This document shows positions 27,728-39,030 of a stretch of DNA of 64,000 nt, piece by piece (positions within the stretch are counted from its first letter, which is position 1; the number at the start of each line of letters is the position of its first letter). The stretch is from assembly GCF_900475285.1 (NCBI RefSeq), contig NZ_LS483370.1:1750001-1814000 (forward strand). The letters are read 5' to 3'. This DNA is from Pseudomonas taetrolens. Its GTDB lineage: Bacteria; Pseudomonadota; Gammaproteobacteria; Pseudomonadales; Pseudomonadaceae. The notes below the pieces were generated by a model, which did no database searches, had not been told where the DNA came from, and was given only the letters and a program-made list of their open reading frames with translations. The position numbers were made by a program, and so were the translations under genes.

Positions 27728-29044
27728 TTAGCGGTTGACCAGTTTTGCGGGCAGGGCAATGACCAGCAAGCAGCTCAGAAGCAGACAGCCGGCAAAGAAC
27801 CACAGGGCACCGGCGCCGCTGCCGGTAAGGTCAATGGCAATACCCATCAAGGAGTTGCTGACCAGTCCGGCAATATTGGCCAGCGAGCAGGCCAGTGCGA
27901 ACCCGGTTGCTGCGGCGCGACCTTTGAGAAAGGTCGCAGGCAAGCTGAAAAACACGGGGACTGCGCCGATGATGGCGGCTGAAGCAATGGCGAACAGCAC
28001 GACGGTGGCGAATACGTTGTGGATGAAGAACGGTGTACACGCCATCGCGGCTGCACCAATCAAAAAGGGCACGATAATGTGCCAGCGTCGCTCACGACGC
28101 CGATCCGAGCTGGCACCGATCATTAACATGCCGATGACGGCTGCAGCGCTGGGCAGGGCAGTGAGAATACCAATGTGGAAATTGTCAGCCACGCCGGCGT
28201 TGCGGATAAAGGTCGGCATCCAAAAAGCCATGGCATAAGCGCTCAGCAAAATCGAAAAGTCGATTCCGCCGAGTATCCAGACTTTGAGATTGAAGAATCC
28301 GTCGCGAAAGCTGTGCTTGCTGTTCTTGCCTTCTGTGTCATCCAGGCGCAGCTCGCGTTCAAGCAGCGCTTTTTCTTCAGTGTTGAGCCATTTGGCAGTG
28401 TGATGATTATTGGGTAATGCCCAAAAAGTCAGGATGCCCAGTGCCACGCTGGGGATGGCTTCGATGATGAACAGCCATTGCCAGCCGCTAAGGCCAGCCA
28501 TATTGTCGAATGCGCCCATGACCCAGCCGGACAAGGGGCCGCCGATCACGCTGGAAAGCGGCATGCCGATCATGAACAGGGCAATGATGCGTCCGCGCCG
28601 GTAGGTGGGAAACCATGTGGTGAGGTAGAACAGAACGCCGGGCAGGAAACCCGCCTCGGCCGCGCCGAGCAGGAAGCGTATGACGTAGAACTGGGTCGGG
28701 GTGGTTACCAGCATGGTGCACGCCGATAGCAGGCCCCACGTGATCATGATTCGGGCGATCCAGATTTTTGCGCCGACCTTTTCCAGTGCCAGATTGCTGG
28801 GGACTTCAAACAAGATATAACCGACGAAAAACAGGCCGGCACCCAGCCCGAATGCCGTTTCGCTGAATTGCAGCTCCCCGAGCATTTGCAATTTGGCGAA
28901 GCCAATGTTGATCCTGTCCAGGTAGGACGCGAGATAACAGAAGCACAGGAACGGGATCAGCTTCCAGGTGATTTTTCGATAGAGCGCCTGAACAGGGTCA
29001 GCGGTTGCAGTTGCAACGGGTGTACCAGCATTTGCAGAGGGCAT
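27728..29044 (-). CDS. nicT: Nicotinate MFS transporter (anion:cation symporter family)
   Basis: 438-residue, 12-helix major facilitator. The N-terminal stretch CYLASYLDRINIGFAK is the hallmark of the ACS family of organic acid uptake systems, followed by FFVGYILFEVPSN. It lies downstream of nicF in the same direction and occupies the position of nicT in the P. putida nic cluster, so nicotinate or 6-hydroxynicotinate uptake is likely. The nicF-nicT gap of 262 bases could hold a separate promoter; I see no clear operator in it. No nicP-like porin gene follows. Confidence 0.82.
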   Translation of the reverse strand: MPSANAGTPVATATADPVQALYRKITWKLIPFLCFCYLASYLDRINIGFAKLQMLGELQFSETAFGLGAGLFFVGYILFEVPSNLALEKVGAKIWIARIMITWGLLSACTMLVTTPTQFYVIRFLLGAAEAGFLPGVLFYLTTWFPTYRRGRIIALFMIGMPLSSVIGGPLSGWVMGAFDNMAGLSGWQWLFIIEAIPSVALGILTFWALPNNHHTAKWLNTEEKALLERELRLDDTEGKNSKHSFRDGFFNLKVWILGGIDFSILLSAYAMAFWMPTFIRNAGVADNFHIGILTALPSAAAVIGMLMIGASSDRRRERRWHIIVPFLIGAAAMACTPFFIHNVFATVVLFAIASAAIIGAVPVFFSLPATFLKGRAAATGFALACSLANIAGLVSNSLMGIAIDLTGSGAGALWFFAGCLLLSCLLVIALPAKLVNR

Positions 29045-29306
29045 GTGTGTCTCCTGGCGGTGACTTTATGGTTGTTATGTAGCCGCGATCAGTGCTTTGG
29101 CAGGCTCTTGCAGCGGCTTCCAAAGGCAGTGTCAGAAGACTGGGCGCGCCTGGTTCAGGTCGTCGCCCAGTAATTGTCGACCAGTGCTCTGCGGCCTGGT
29201 TCTTGAGCGGAAATCCCTGTCCGCCAGTTTTTTATGCAGCGTGAGCGTGCAGCATTGTCAGGTTTGCCCTTCATTGCAGTGTGCTGTTCAGGGCGTTGAA
29301 ATTGCA

Positions 29307-29942
29307 TCATTGGCTGAAGTGGTTCATGGCCTCCTGTTTACTCACGACGTCGCCATATTTGCTGTCGATATCGAACAGATTGGCTTCGTGCGGTGCGCTG
29401 TGGCGATCGCCTACACACTCTCGCACCACGATGGTACGGAAACCGTGCTGCACGGCGTCCACCGCCGTTGCGCGGATACAGCCGCTGGTGGAGCAGCCGG
29501 CCAGCACCACGGTGTCGATGCCTTGGGCGCGCAGCAGTGAGGCCAGGCTGGTGCCGAAAAACGAGCTGGCATATTGCTTGCTGATCACGACCTCATCAGC
29601 GTTGGGCTGCAAGGGTTCGCAGAAGTCTGCCAGAGGATTGCCTTCAACCATGTCCCGCATGACCGGTGCCTTTTTTATCCAGATACCGCCGTCGGCAAAG
29701 TGTCCCGGGTGATAGCGGATGTTGGTATGCACAACCAGGATGTTCGCCTGGCGGGCACAGGCCAGCAATTCAACGCTCTGGGCCACGGCACTGACCACGC
29801 CGGGAGCGAACAGGGGAGCTCCTTCCTGGGTGTAGCCTTTCATGAAGTCAATCATGAGCAGTGCAGGCTTGTTGCCAAAGCCGATTCGTTGCCCCCAGAC
29901 GCCTGCATAGTTGGCGTCGGCACTTTGTTCCTGATTCATCAT
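29307..29942 (-). CDS. nicF: Maleamate amidohydrolase
   Basis: Cytoplasmic isochorismatase-fold hydrolase, 211 residues, which converts maleamate to maleate and ammonia in nicotinate breakdown. The triad is visible: Asp in LLMIDFMKGY (about 32), Lys in VISKQYASSFF (about 123) and Cys in TSGCIRAT (about 156). Starts ATGATG after AGGAGCGA. Seven bases separate it from nicE upstream. Confidence 0.9.
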   Translation of the reverse strand: MMNQEQSADANYAGVWGQRIGFGNKPALLMIDFMKGYTQEGAPLFAPGVVSAVAQSVELLACARQANILVVHTNIRYHPGHFADGGIWIKKAPVMRDMVEGNPLADFCEPLQPNADEVVISKQYASSFFGTSLASLLRAQGIDTVVLAGCSTSGCIRATAVDAVQHGFRTIVVRECVGDRHSAPHEANLFDIDSKYGDVVSKQEAMNHFSQ

Positions 29943-29948
29943 TCGCTC

Positions 29949-30704
29949 CTATTTATAAGCGCCTGAAAGCAATGCGCCTGCACCCGGGACGATAGGTTCA
30001 AGGTCGAGGGCCTTGAGCATTGCGTAGGTGGTGGCGATGGCGGCGGTCAGCACCGGCTTTCCGGTTTGGGCTTCAACCTGAGGCACGACTTGCAGCGACT
30101 GCATTTGTACGCAGGCAGACAGCACGATCACGTCCACGCCTTCAAGATTCATGCCGTTGACAATGCCTGGCAGGTTGGCCGGATCATGCAGGGCGACTTG
30201 CAGATTGTCGGGGATTTCCAGGGCGCGCCAATCCACCACTTCAAACCCTTCTGCGCGAATGTAATCGACCACCAGCTCTGTCAGCGGCTTCATATAGGGC
30301 GCCACGATGGCGATTTTTTTTGCCCCCATGACCTTGAGGCCATCGATGAGTGCGCCGGCACTGGTAATGACCGGAGCGTTGGCATCGTTTTCGGCGGTGG
30401 CCCGGGTCAGGCGTTTCTCGGACTGGCGGTGATAGCCCAGGCCCATGGCCATGATGGCGACGAGGCAGGCATAGCCCAGCACATCGACCCTGGCATCGGA
30501 CAGTTCAACAGCGCAGCGGTCAGACTCACCATCCATTGCAGCGAGCTCTTCCTTGCGTACTTGTTTCATGCGCATGCGGCTGGAGTGAAAGGTGAAGCGC
30601 TCGGGGCGGATCAACTGGCGCGCGGTGAGCATCGCCGGGATCTCGGTTTCCATGGTGGTGTTGGAACTCGGCACAATCTGGCCGATGCGATAAGGCTTGA
30701 TCAC
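29949..30704 (-). CDS. nicE: Maleate cis-trans isomerase
   Basis: Isomerises maleate to fumarate, the last step before the TCA cycle; 251 residues of the Asp/Glu racemase-like family. Two conserved Cys regions that carry catalysis are present: LGYACLVAIMAMG (about 80) and VIVLSACVQMQS (about 198). The start is GTG at 30704, with an excellent AAGGAG. Lies between nicD and nicF. Confidence 0.9.
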   Translation of the reverse strand: MIKPYRIGQIVPSSNTTMETEIPAMLTARQLIRPERFTFHSSRMRMKQVRKEELAAMDGESDRCAVELSDARVDVLGYACLVAIMAMGLGYHRQSEKRLTRATAENDANAPVITSAGALIDGLKVMGAKKIAIVAPYMKPLTELVVDYIRAEGFEVVDWRALEIPDNLQVALHDPANLPGIVNGMNLEGVDVIVLSACVQMQSLQVVPQVEAQTGKPVLTAAIATTYAMLKALDLEPIVPGAGALLSGAYK

Positions 30705-30718
30705 GGGGGTTCTCCTTT

Positions 30719-32739
<2,021 letters not shown>

Positions 32740-32746
32740 TTATTTG

Positions 32747-32932
32747 TAGTGTATACGCTATTGTTTTTGTCGATGTACATACCTTCCTGAAAATAAAATT
32801 AATCCACAGTCGAGGTTTTTTTCAGGTTGCACCCGGTATTTGCTGGTTTTTTTTCGATGTGTTACGTTTCTTCTCATTTTTATAAAATCTATAAAAATAT
32901 TGGAGGCTTACCAATAACTAGCGTATACGCTT
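32747..32932. promoter_or_regulatory. Paired palindromic operators between nicC and nicX
   Basis: TAGTGTATACGCTA (32747-32760) and TAGCGTATACGCTT (32919-32932) share the palindrome TAGYGTATACGCT. The second contains the perfect dyad AGCGTATACGCT. One copy is about 65 bases upstream of nicC and the other about 90 upstream of nicX, in a 338-base AT-rich gap with no gene. NicR (MarR family, encoded after nicX) is the obvious candidate regulator, since in P. putida NicR controls these two units; the match of site to protein is inferred. Confidence 0.7.
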
Positions 32933-33020
32933 TAAATTAGAATCATGAAACGCCGCTGTCCTTCTGGATCGAAAGGCGGGCGTGTCATTCACTCAGCACA
33001 TCAATTGAGAGGAACAGAAA

Positions 33021-34073
33021 ATGCCGGTGAGCGACTGCGAGTTGACTCAGATGTTTGAGCACGTGTTGAAATTGTCGAAAGTCGACGCGACCCAAAGCGT
33101 TGCCGTGTTGAAAAGTCATTACTCGGACCCGCGTACCGTGCGGGCGGCCATGGATGCGGCACAGCGGCTCGGGGCCAAGGTGTATGCCGTCGAGTTGCCG
33201 TCGTTCAATCACCCGATGGCGATGGGCAATGACATGACGGCTTACTGTGGGGATACCGCGCTGACGGGCAATATTGCGGCGCAGCGGGCGCTGGAAGCGG
33301 CAGATCTGGTGGTCGATACCATGATGTTGTTGCACTCCCCGGAACAGGAACAGATTCTCAAGACCGGTACCCGTATCTTGTTGGCTGTCGAACCACCGGA
33401 AGTGCTGGCGCGGATGCTGCCAACGCTGGCGGACAAAGAGCGCGTGATGGCCGCTGAAAAACTCCTCAAACAAGCGCGCTCCATTCATGTCAGATCAAAG
33501 GCGGGCAGTGATTTCAGGGCTGCGCTGGGGCAGTATCCCGCAGTGACCGAATATGGTTTTGCCGATGAACCGGGGCGCTGGGATCACTGGCCCAGCGGTT
33601 TTCTGTTCAGCTGGCCGAATGAAGAAACCGCGCAAGGAGTGCTGGTGATCGATGTGGGGGACATCGTGCTGCCGTTCAAAAATTATTCGCGAGAGCAGAT
33701 CACCCTGGAAATCGACAAGGGCTTCATCACATCGATTCACGGCGGTTTCGAGGCCGAATACCTGCGCGATTACCTGAAGTATTTCAATGACCCCGAGGTC
33801 TACGGTATCTCTCACATCGGTTGGGGGTTGCAGCCGCGTGCACAGTGGACCGCGATGGGCTTGCATGACAAAAACGACGGCATGTGCATGGATGCGCGGG
33901 CGTTTTACGGCAACTTCCTATTTTCGACCGGGCCCAATACCGAGGTGGGAGGGACACGTAAAACGCCATGCCATCTGGATATCCCGTTGCGCCACTGCGA
34001 TATCTACCTCGATGACCAGGCGGTGGTGGCCGCAGGCGTAGTCGTGGCCCCGCAAGGTTCTATTGCTTCGTGA
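33021..34073 (+). CDS. nicX: 2,5-dihydroxypyridine 5,6-dioxygenase
   Basis: Fe(II) extradiol-type ring-opening dioxygenase that turns 2,5-dihydroxypyridine into N-formylmaleamate; 350 residues. The metal ligands reported for NicX (His265, His318, Asp320) are present here at exactly the same positions, in ISHIGWG and PCHLDIPL. Divergent from nicC, followed by nicR. Preceded by GAGAGGAA and a palindromic operator. Confidence 0.95.
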   Translation: MPVSDCELTQMFEHVLKLSKVDATQSVAVLKSHYSDPRTVRAAMDAAQRLGAKVYAVELPSFNHPMAMGNDMTAYCGDTALTGNIAAQRALEAADLVVDTMMLLHSPEQEQILKTGTRILLAVEPPEVLARMLPTLADKERVMAAEKLLKQARSIHVRSKAGSDFRAALGQYPAVTEYGFADEPGRWDHWPSGFLFSWPNEETAQGVLVIDVGDIVLPFKNYSREQITLEIDKGFITSIHGGFEAEYLRDYLKYFNDPEVYGISHIGWGLQPRAQWTAMGLHDKNDGMCMDARAFYGNFLFSTGPNTEVGGTRKTPCHLDIPLRHCDIYLDDQAVVAAGVVVAPQGSIAS

Positions 34074-34232
34074 GACACCGCGCAGCCCGGGTGCCTTGTT
34101 TTACTCGGCCCCGGCTGCGAACGCAGACCTTTTGCGTACGAGGTTTACCTTGATGGCATTCTGGCAGTTAAGGTAGTTGCCGTTTACACCTGGAATTGCC
34201 CTTTTAACCCTTTTTGATCGATAGAGGCTGCA

Positions 34233-34697
34233 GTGTCGGATACGACAGACCAAACCCCGGACAGTACCGTTGCATATGACTTTTCCGAGCAGGTGGGCCA
34301 TTTGTTGCGCAAGGCTTACCAGCGCAATATGGCCATTTTTCAGCAGAACATCGGGGACTCGCAATTGACTGCCGTCCAGTTCATCACCCTGTGCGCGGTG
34401 CATGATCACGGTCCCAGTTCCTTGAGTGAATTGATCAAGGCCACGGCCGTTGATCAGGCAACGATTCGCGGCATTGTTGAGCGCTTGCAAGGACGTGGCC
34501 TGATTACGCTGGAACCCGCCGCCCATGACCGGCGCAAGGTCATCGTAAGCCTGACTGAAGCCGGTCAGCAGTTGGTGCGTGATACCCAGCCCAGCGCCGC
34601 CCGGGTGAGTGAGCTGACGTTAGGCAAGCTCAATCCTGCCGAGCGCGTGGCGATACTTTATTTGCTGCGCAAAATGGTGGATGAAAGCAGCGACTGA
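34233..34697 (+). CDS. nicR: MarR-family repressor of the nic genes
   Basis: 154-residue winged-helix regulator. The recognition helix region is SSLSELIKATAVDQATIRGIVERLQ (by parts, about 68-92), followed by the wing with the D-R-R-K motif (AAHDRRKVIVSLT). In P. putida the equivalent gene represses nicX and nicCDEF and responds to 6-hydroxynicotinate. The start is GTG at 34233 after GAGGCT. Lies in the expected place between nicX and nicA. Confidence 0.88.
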   Translation: MSDTTDQTPDSTVAYDFSEQVGHLLRKAYQRNMAIFQQNIGDSQLTAVQFITLCAVHDHGPSSLSELIKATAVDQATIRGIVERLQGRGLITLEPAAHDRRKVIVSLTEAGQQLVRDTQPSAARVSELTLGKLNPAERVAILYLLRKMVDESSD

Positions 34698-34738
34698 GTT
34701 TTCTTGCAGGCCTTGGCATTATTCTTGCTCCTTTTTGG

Positions 34739-34901
34739 TTAAGTAGTCACTTCATCAAAAAAAGGGTGCCAGAGGTAACGCCGAGCGCTGGATAGATTTT
34801 TGTCCTTTAACGCCTGCACCTTTTACGTGCACTGCGCTTGCGTGCCCACGCTTGACCTGCGCGGCGACTTGTTTTGCCCTTTTCATGAAGTGATTACTTA
34901 A
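34739..34901. promoter_or_regulatory. Inverted pair of 17-base operators upstream of nicA
   Basis: TTAAGTAGTCACTTCAT (34739-34755) and ATGAAGTGATTACTTAA (34885-34901) are inverted copies differing by one base pair. Each is itself a dyad AAGT-N4-ACTT. They sit 130 bases apart in the 254-base gap between nicR and nicA, a spacing that would allow looping. A TetR-family protein (the nicS product here) is the likely ligand; the gap holds no gene. Confidence 0.7.
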
Positions 34902-34951
34902 TAAGATCCGCTTTAAAACAGTGCGGACGATGCCACCTGGGGAAGCGGGAC

Positions 34952-35440
34952 ATGAGTGATCAAACGCTGGCACCGACTACGACGGTAACACTGCAGGTGA
35001 ACGGGCAGGGCATAGAGGTCACTGCAATGGCTGATACGCCGTTGCTGTTGATTCTGCGTAACGATTTACAGCTTAACGGCCCCAAATACGGGTGCGGCCT
35101 GGGTGAATGCGGTGCGTGTACCGTGATCATTGACGGAGTGGCTGCCCGATCTTGTGTGTTTCCGCTGGCCGGGGCTGAGGGGCGTGAAATCACCACCCTC
35201 GAAGGCCTTGGTACGCGGGCTGCCCCGCACCTTGTGCAGCAGGCGTTCATTGATGAGCAGGCGGCGCAATGCGGCTACTGCATGAACGGAATGATCATGA
35301 CTGCCAAGGCTTTGCTCGACCGTAACCCGCACCCCAGCGAGGCGCAGGTACGAAACGAGTTGTCTGCCAACCTTTGCCGCTGTGGCACCCATGTCGAAAT
35401 TATTCGTGCGGTCATGCTTGCCGCTTGCCGAAAGCCTTGA
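34952..35440 (+). CDS. nicA: Nicotinate dehydrogenase small FeS subunit
   Basis: Two-[2Fe-2S] subunit of the nicotinate hydroxylase, 162 residues. The plant-ferredoxin-type cluster ligands are in CGLGECGAC (about 48-56) with a further Cys, and the second cluster ligands are CGYC (about 109) and CRCG (about 145). Passes electrons from the molybdenum centre of NicB to its cytochrome domains. Immediately upstream of nicB. Confidence 0.95.
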   Translation: MSDQTLAPTTTVTLQVNGQGIEVTAMADTPLLLILRNDLQLNGPKYGCGLGECGACTVIIDGVAARSCVFPLAGAEGREITTLEGLGTRAAPHLVQQAFIDEQAAQCGYCMNGMIMTAKALLDRNPHPSEAQVRNELSANLCRCGTHVEIIRAVMLAACRKP

Positions 35441-35454
35441 ACGGATTGATGACT

Positions 35455-38400
35455 ATGTCCCTTACCACGCTCACCCGTGATCAGTTGCTGGCCAAGTCCG
35501 GCGTTTTGTTGGTGGTTGATGAGATTCAGCCACCCCCCGGGCTGGTGCCCAAAGGCGGGGTCCCGGTGTTCAAACCCAAGGAATTGGGGCTGTTTATTGC
35601 TGTGAACGATGATGGTCTGGTGTATGCATTTAACGGTCATGTGGATCTCGGGACCGGTATCAGAACCTCGTTAGCGCAAATCGTTGCGGAAGAACTGGAT
35701 TTGACCCTGGATCAGGTTTGCATGGTGCTGGGGGACACCGCCAGTGCGCCTAACCAGGGCGCCACCATTGCCAGTGCGACCATTCAGATCACGGCGATTC
35801 CTTTGCGCAATGCGGCGGCCGAAGCGCGGCGTTTCCTCCTGGCAAGGGCTGGTGCGCAGTTCGGTGTCGAGGTTCACACCCTGGTGATAGAGGATGGGGT
35901 GGTCAAGAGTGACGATGGCCGCCAGTTGACATTCGCTCAACTGGTCGAGGGTGAACACTTCGAGATCGGTATCGCCGGCGATGCTCCGCTCAAACGACCG
36001 GAAGATTACCAGCGGGTAGGCAAGGACTCGGCCCGGGTCGATATTCCTGGCAAAGCCACCGGCGAACTGACCTATGTGCACGATATGCGCGTACCGGGCA
36101 TGTTGCATGGCCGTGTCATTCGCCCGCCTTACGCTGGACTTGATAGCGGTGATTTTGTTGGCAATAGCCTGCTGCAGGTGGATGAGTCCTCGATTGCTCA
36201 CATCCCGGGCATCGTCAAGGTCGTGGTGATCCGCGACTTTGTGGGCGTGGTTGCGATGCGTGAAGAGCAGGCAGTAAAAGCCGCTCAAGCGCTGAAAGTC
36301 ACTTGGAAGGACTGGAATTTCAAGCTGCCGGACATGAACGATGTCGAGCAGGCAATCCGTGCCAACCCGCGGGTCCAGAGGGTCGTGCTGGACAAGGGGA
36401 ATGTGGAACAGGCGCTGGAGCAGGCCAGCGAGCAGATGAACCGTACTTATCTGTGGCCCTATCAAATCCATGGCTCCATTGGTCCGTCCTGTGGCCTGGC
36501 GGATTATCAGGGCGACCACATACGTGTGTGGTCCGGTACGCAAAACCCGCATTTATTGCGCGCTGACCTGGCTTGGTTGCTGGAGTATCCCGAAGAGCGC
36601 ATTGAAGTGATCCGCATGGAGGCTGCGGGTTGCTATGGGCGCAATTGTGCCGATGACGTGTGCGCGGATGCACTGTTGCTGTCCCGTGCCGTGGGGGTTG
36701 CGGTAAGGGTGCAGCTGACCCGTGAGCAGGAGCATGTCTGGGAGCCCAAAGGCTCGGCACAATTGATGGAAGTGAGCGGCGGGCTCAATGCCGATGGCGC
36801 GGTGGCGGGCTATGACTTTCAGACCAGCTATCCGTCCAATGGCGCGCCGACCCTGGCCCTGTTGCTGACAGGGCGGGTGGAGCCGGTGGCGGCAATGTTC
36901 GAGATGGGAGATCGCACCTCGATCCCGCCGTACGATTTCGAACACATGCGCGTAACCATCAATGACATGGCGCCCATCGTTCGGGCTTCATGGATGCGGG
37001 GTGTCTCTGCACTGCCCAATACCTTTGCGCATGAGTCGTATATTGATGAATTGGCTTTTGCCGCGAAAGTCGATCCGGTCGAGTATCGCTTGCGTTATCT
37101 GAATGACGAGCGCGCTTCGGAGTTGGTGCGGGCCACTGCGGCCCGTGCGCAATGGGTGGCGCGCACCGAGCCCATGCAGATACCTGAGCAGGATAATGTG
37201 CTGCGTGGCCGTGGTTTCGCCTATGCCCGTTATATCCACAGCAAGTTTCCGGGCTTCGGTGCCGCATGGGCGGCATGGGTGGCGGATGTTGCGGTTGATA
37301 AACTCAGTGGCGAGGTGTCGGTGACACGCGTCGTGATCGGGCATGACGCGGGGATGATGATCAATCCGGCAGGCGTGAAGCATCAGATCCATGGCAATGT
37401 GATCCAGGCTACCAGCCGTGTGCTCAAGGAGCGGGTGACGTTCGAAGAGTCGACGGTGGCCAGCAAGGAGTGGGGTGCTTATCCCATCCTGACGTTCAAG
37501 CAGGTGCCGAAAATCGACGTGCTGATGATGCCGCGTCAGCACGAGCCACCCATGGGGGCCGGCGAGTCGGCGGGTGTGCCGAGTGCGGCAGCCATTGCCA
37601 ACGCAATCTACGATGCCACCGGCATCCGCTTCAGGGAGTTGCCGATTACTCCGGAGCGGGTACTGGCTGCACTCAAACAATCGCCAAACGAAGCGGGTGT
37701 GACTCCCGAGCCTGACGAGGCGCCGAAGCCCAGGCGCTCGAAGTGGTTGTTTGGGTCACTGTTGGCCGGGTTCGGCGCGTTGGCGGGCATTGCTGTCACG
37801 GCGTTGCCCTGGCGCGCAGAGATTGCCCCTATCACGCCTCCTTTGGCGGGCACCTGGTCTGCGGCGACGCTCGAACGTGGTCGATTATTGGCGGCGGTGG
37901 GCGATTGCGCCGTCTGCCATACCGCCCCGGGCGGCGTGACCAACGCGGGGGGGTTGGCGATGCAGACCCCTTTTGGCAAGTTGTACAGCACCAACATCAC
38001 GCCTGACCCGGAAACCGGCATCGGCAAGTGGTCCTACACGGCGTTCGAGCGCGCCATGCGCGAGGGCATAAGCCGCGACGGTAAGCATTTGTACCCGGCA
38101 TTCCCTTACACCGCCTTCAGGAACATTGATGATGCCGACATGCAGGCGTTGTATGCCTACCTGATGTCTCAGGCGCCGGTCTCCCAGCCGGCCCAAAACA
38201 ACGAGATGCAGTTCCCTTTCAATAAGCGACCGTTGATGGCCGGCTGGAATGCACTGTTCCTGCGTCAAGGTGAAATCAAGCCGCAACCGCAACGCAGTCC
38301 GCAATGGAATCGAGGTTCGTATCTGGTCAATGGCCTGGGGCACTGCGCGGCGTGCCACTCGCCGCGGAATCTGATGGGGGCGGAAAAGGGAGGTCAGTCA

Positions 38401-39030
38401 TTTTTGGCCGGCGGCATGGTCGATGGCTGGGAGGCGCCGGCACTCAACGGTTTGTCCAAAGCCCCGACACCCTGGACTGAAGACCAATTGTTTACCTACC
38501 TCAGTACGGGCTACTCCGACGCTCATGGCGTGGCGGCGGGGCCTATGGGGCCGGTGGTCAGCGAGCTGGCAAAGCTGCCCGAATCTGACCGGCGTGCAAT
38601 GGCGGTGTATCTCGCCTCACTCAAGGGCGAGGCTGCGGCCGAGTCCGCCGCAACCCTGCAGGCCAGCGAGCAGGCGAGTGCATCCACGGTTTCATTGGGC
38701 AATGGCCGGCGTGTTTTCGAGGGCGCTTGTCAGGGCTGTCACGCCGATGGCCTGGGCCCAGAACTGTTCGGCGTGAGTCCATCGCTGGCGAGCAATAGCA
38801 ATGTCCACAGTGCACTGCCCGACAACTTGATAAAAGTCATTTTGCAGGGCATTACGACCCCGGCGACGGCAGACCTGGGCTACATGCCCGGATTCAAGGA
38901 CAGCTTGTCGGATCGGCAAATCAGCGAATTGGCGGCTTATTTACGCAACCGCTTTGCCCCGGCGGAACCTGCCTGGCAGGGCTTGCAGCAACGGGTTGTG
39001 CACTTGCGCGCCAACCCTGGAACTCATTGA
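35455..39030 (+). CDS. nicB: Nicotinate dehydrogenase large subunit: molybdopterin domain plus three cytochrome c motifs
   Basis: Hydroxylates nicotinate to 6-hydroxynicotinate; about 1,191 residues. Residues about 1-745 form an aldehyde-oxidase/IorB-like molybdopterin-cytosine-dinucleotide domain (GHVDLGTGIRTSL; late motif PPMGAGESAGVPSA with the catalytic Glu). A hydrophobic segment (about 762-785) precedes three haem c sites: CAVCH, CAACH and CQGCH. The haems suggest electrons go to the respiratory chain rather than NAD. I chose ATG 35455, 14 bases after the nicA stop; 35449 is too close to its ribosome site. It overlaps the convergent nicS by seven bases. Confidence 0.95.
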   Translation: MSLTTLTRDQLLAKSGVLLVVDEIQPPPGLVPKGGVPVFKPKELGLFIAVNDDGLVYAFNGHVDLGTGIRTSLAQIVAEELDLTLDQVCMVLGDTASAPNQGATIASATIQITAIPLRNAAAEARRFLLARAGAQFGVEVHTLVIEDGVVKSDDGRQLTFAQLVEGEHFEIGIAGDAPLKRPEDYQRVGKDSARVDIPGKATGELTYVHDMRVPGMLHGRVIRPPYAGLDSGDFVGNSLLQVDESSIAHIPGIVKVVVIRDFVGVVAMREEQAVKAAQALKVTWKDWNFKLPDMNDVEQAIRANPRVQRVVLDKGNVEQALEQASEQMNRTYLWPYQIHGSIGPSCGLADYQGDHIRVWSGTQNPHLLRADLAWLLEYPEERIEVIRMEAAGCYGRNCADDVCADALLLSRAVGVAVRVQLTREQEHVWEPKGSAQLMEVSGGLNADGAVAGYDFQTSYPSNGAPTLALLLTGRVEPVAAMFEMGDRTSIPPYDFEHMRVTINDMAPIVRASWMRGVSALPNTFAHESYIDELAFAAKVDPVEYRLRYLNDERASELVRATAARAQWVARTEPMQIPEQDNVLRGRGFAYARYIHSKFPGFGAAWAAWVADVAVDKLSGEVSVTRVVIGHDAGMMINPAGVKHQIHGNVIQATSRVLKERVTFEESTVASKEWGAYPILTFKQVPKIDVLMMPRQHEPPMGAGESAGVPSAAAIANAIYDATGIRFRELPITPERVLAALKQSPNEAGVTPEPDEAPKPRRSKWLFGSLLAGFGALAGIAVTALPWRAEIAPITPPLAGTWSAATLERGRLLAAVGDCAVCHTAPGGVTNAGGLAMQTPFGKLYSTNITPDPETGIGKWSYTAFERAMREGISRDGKHLYPAFPYTAFRNIDDADMQALYAYLMSQAPVSQPAQNNEMQFPFNKRPLMAGWNALFLRQGEIKPQPQRSPQWNRGSYLVNGLGHCAACHSPRNLMGAEKGGQSFLAGGMVDGWEAPALNGLSKAPTPWTEDQLFTYLSTGYSDAHGVAAGPMGPVVSELAKLPESDRRAMAVYLASLKGEAAAESAATLQASEQASASTVSLGNGRRVFEGACQGCHADGLGPELFGVSPSLASNSNVHSALPDNLIKVILQGITTPATADLGYMPGFKDSLSDRQISELAAYLRNRFAPAEPAWQGLQQRVVHLRANPGTH

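Noticed and set aside
28993..29306. A separate small gene between nicF and nicT
   Set aside because: The overlapping frames here are shadows of nicT or nicF or lack starts; I see only a possible promoter region.
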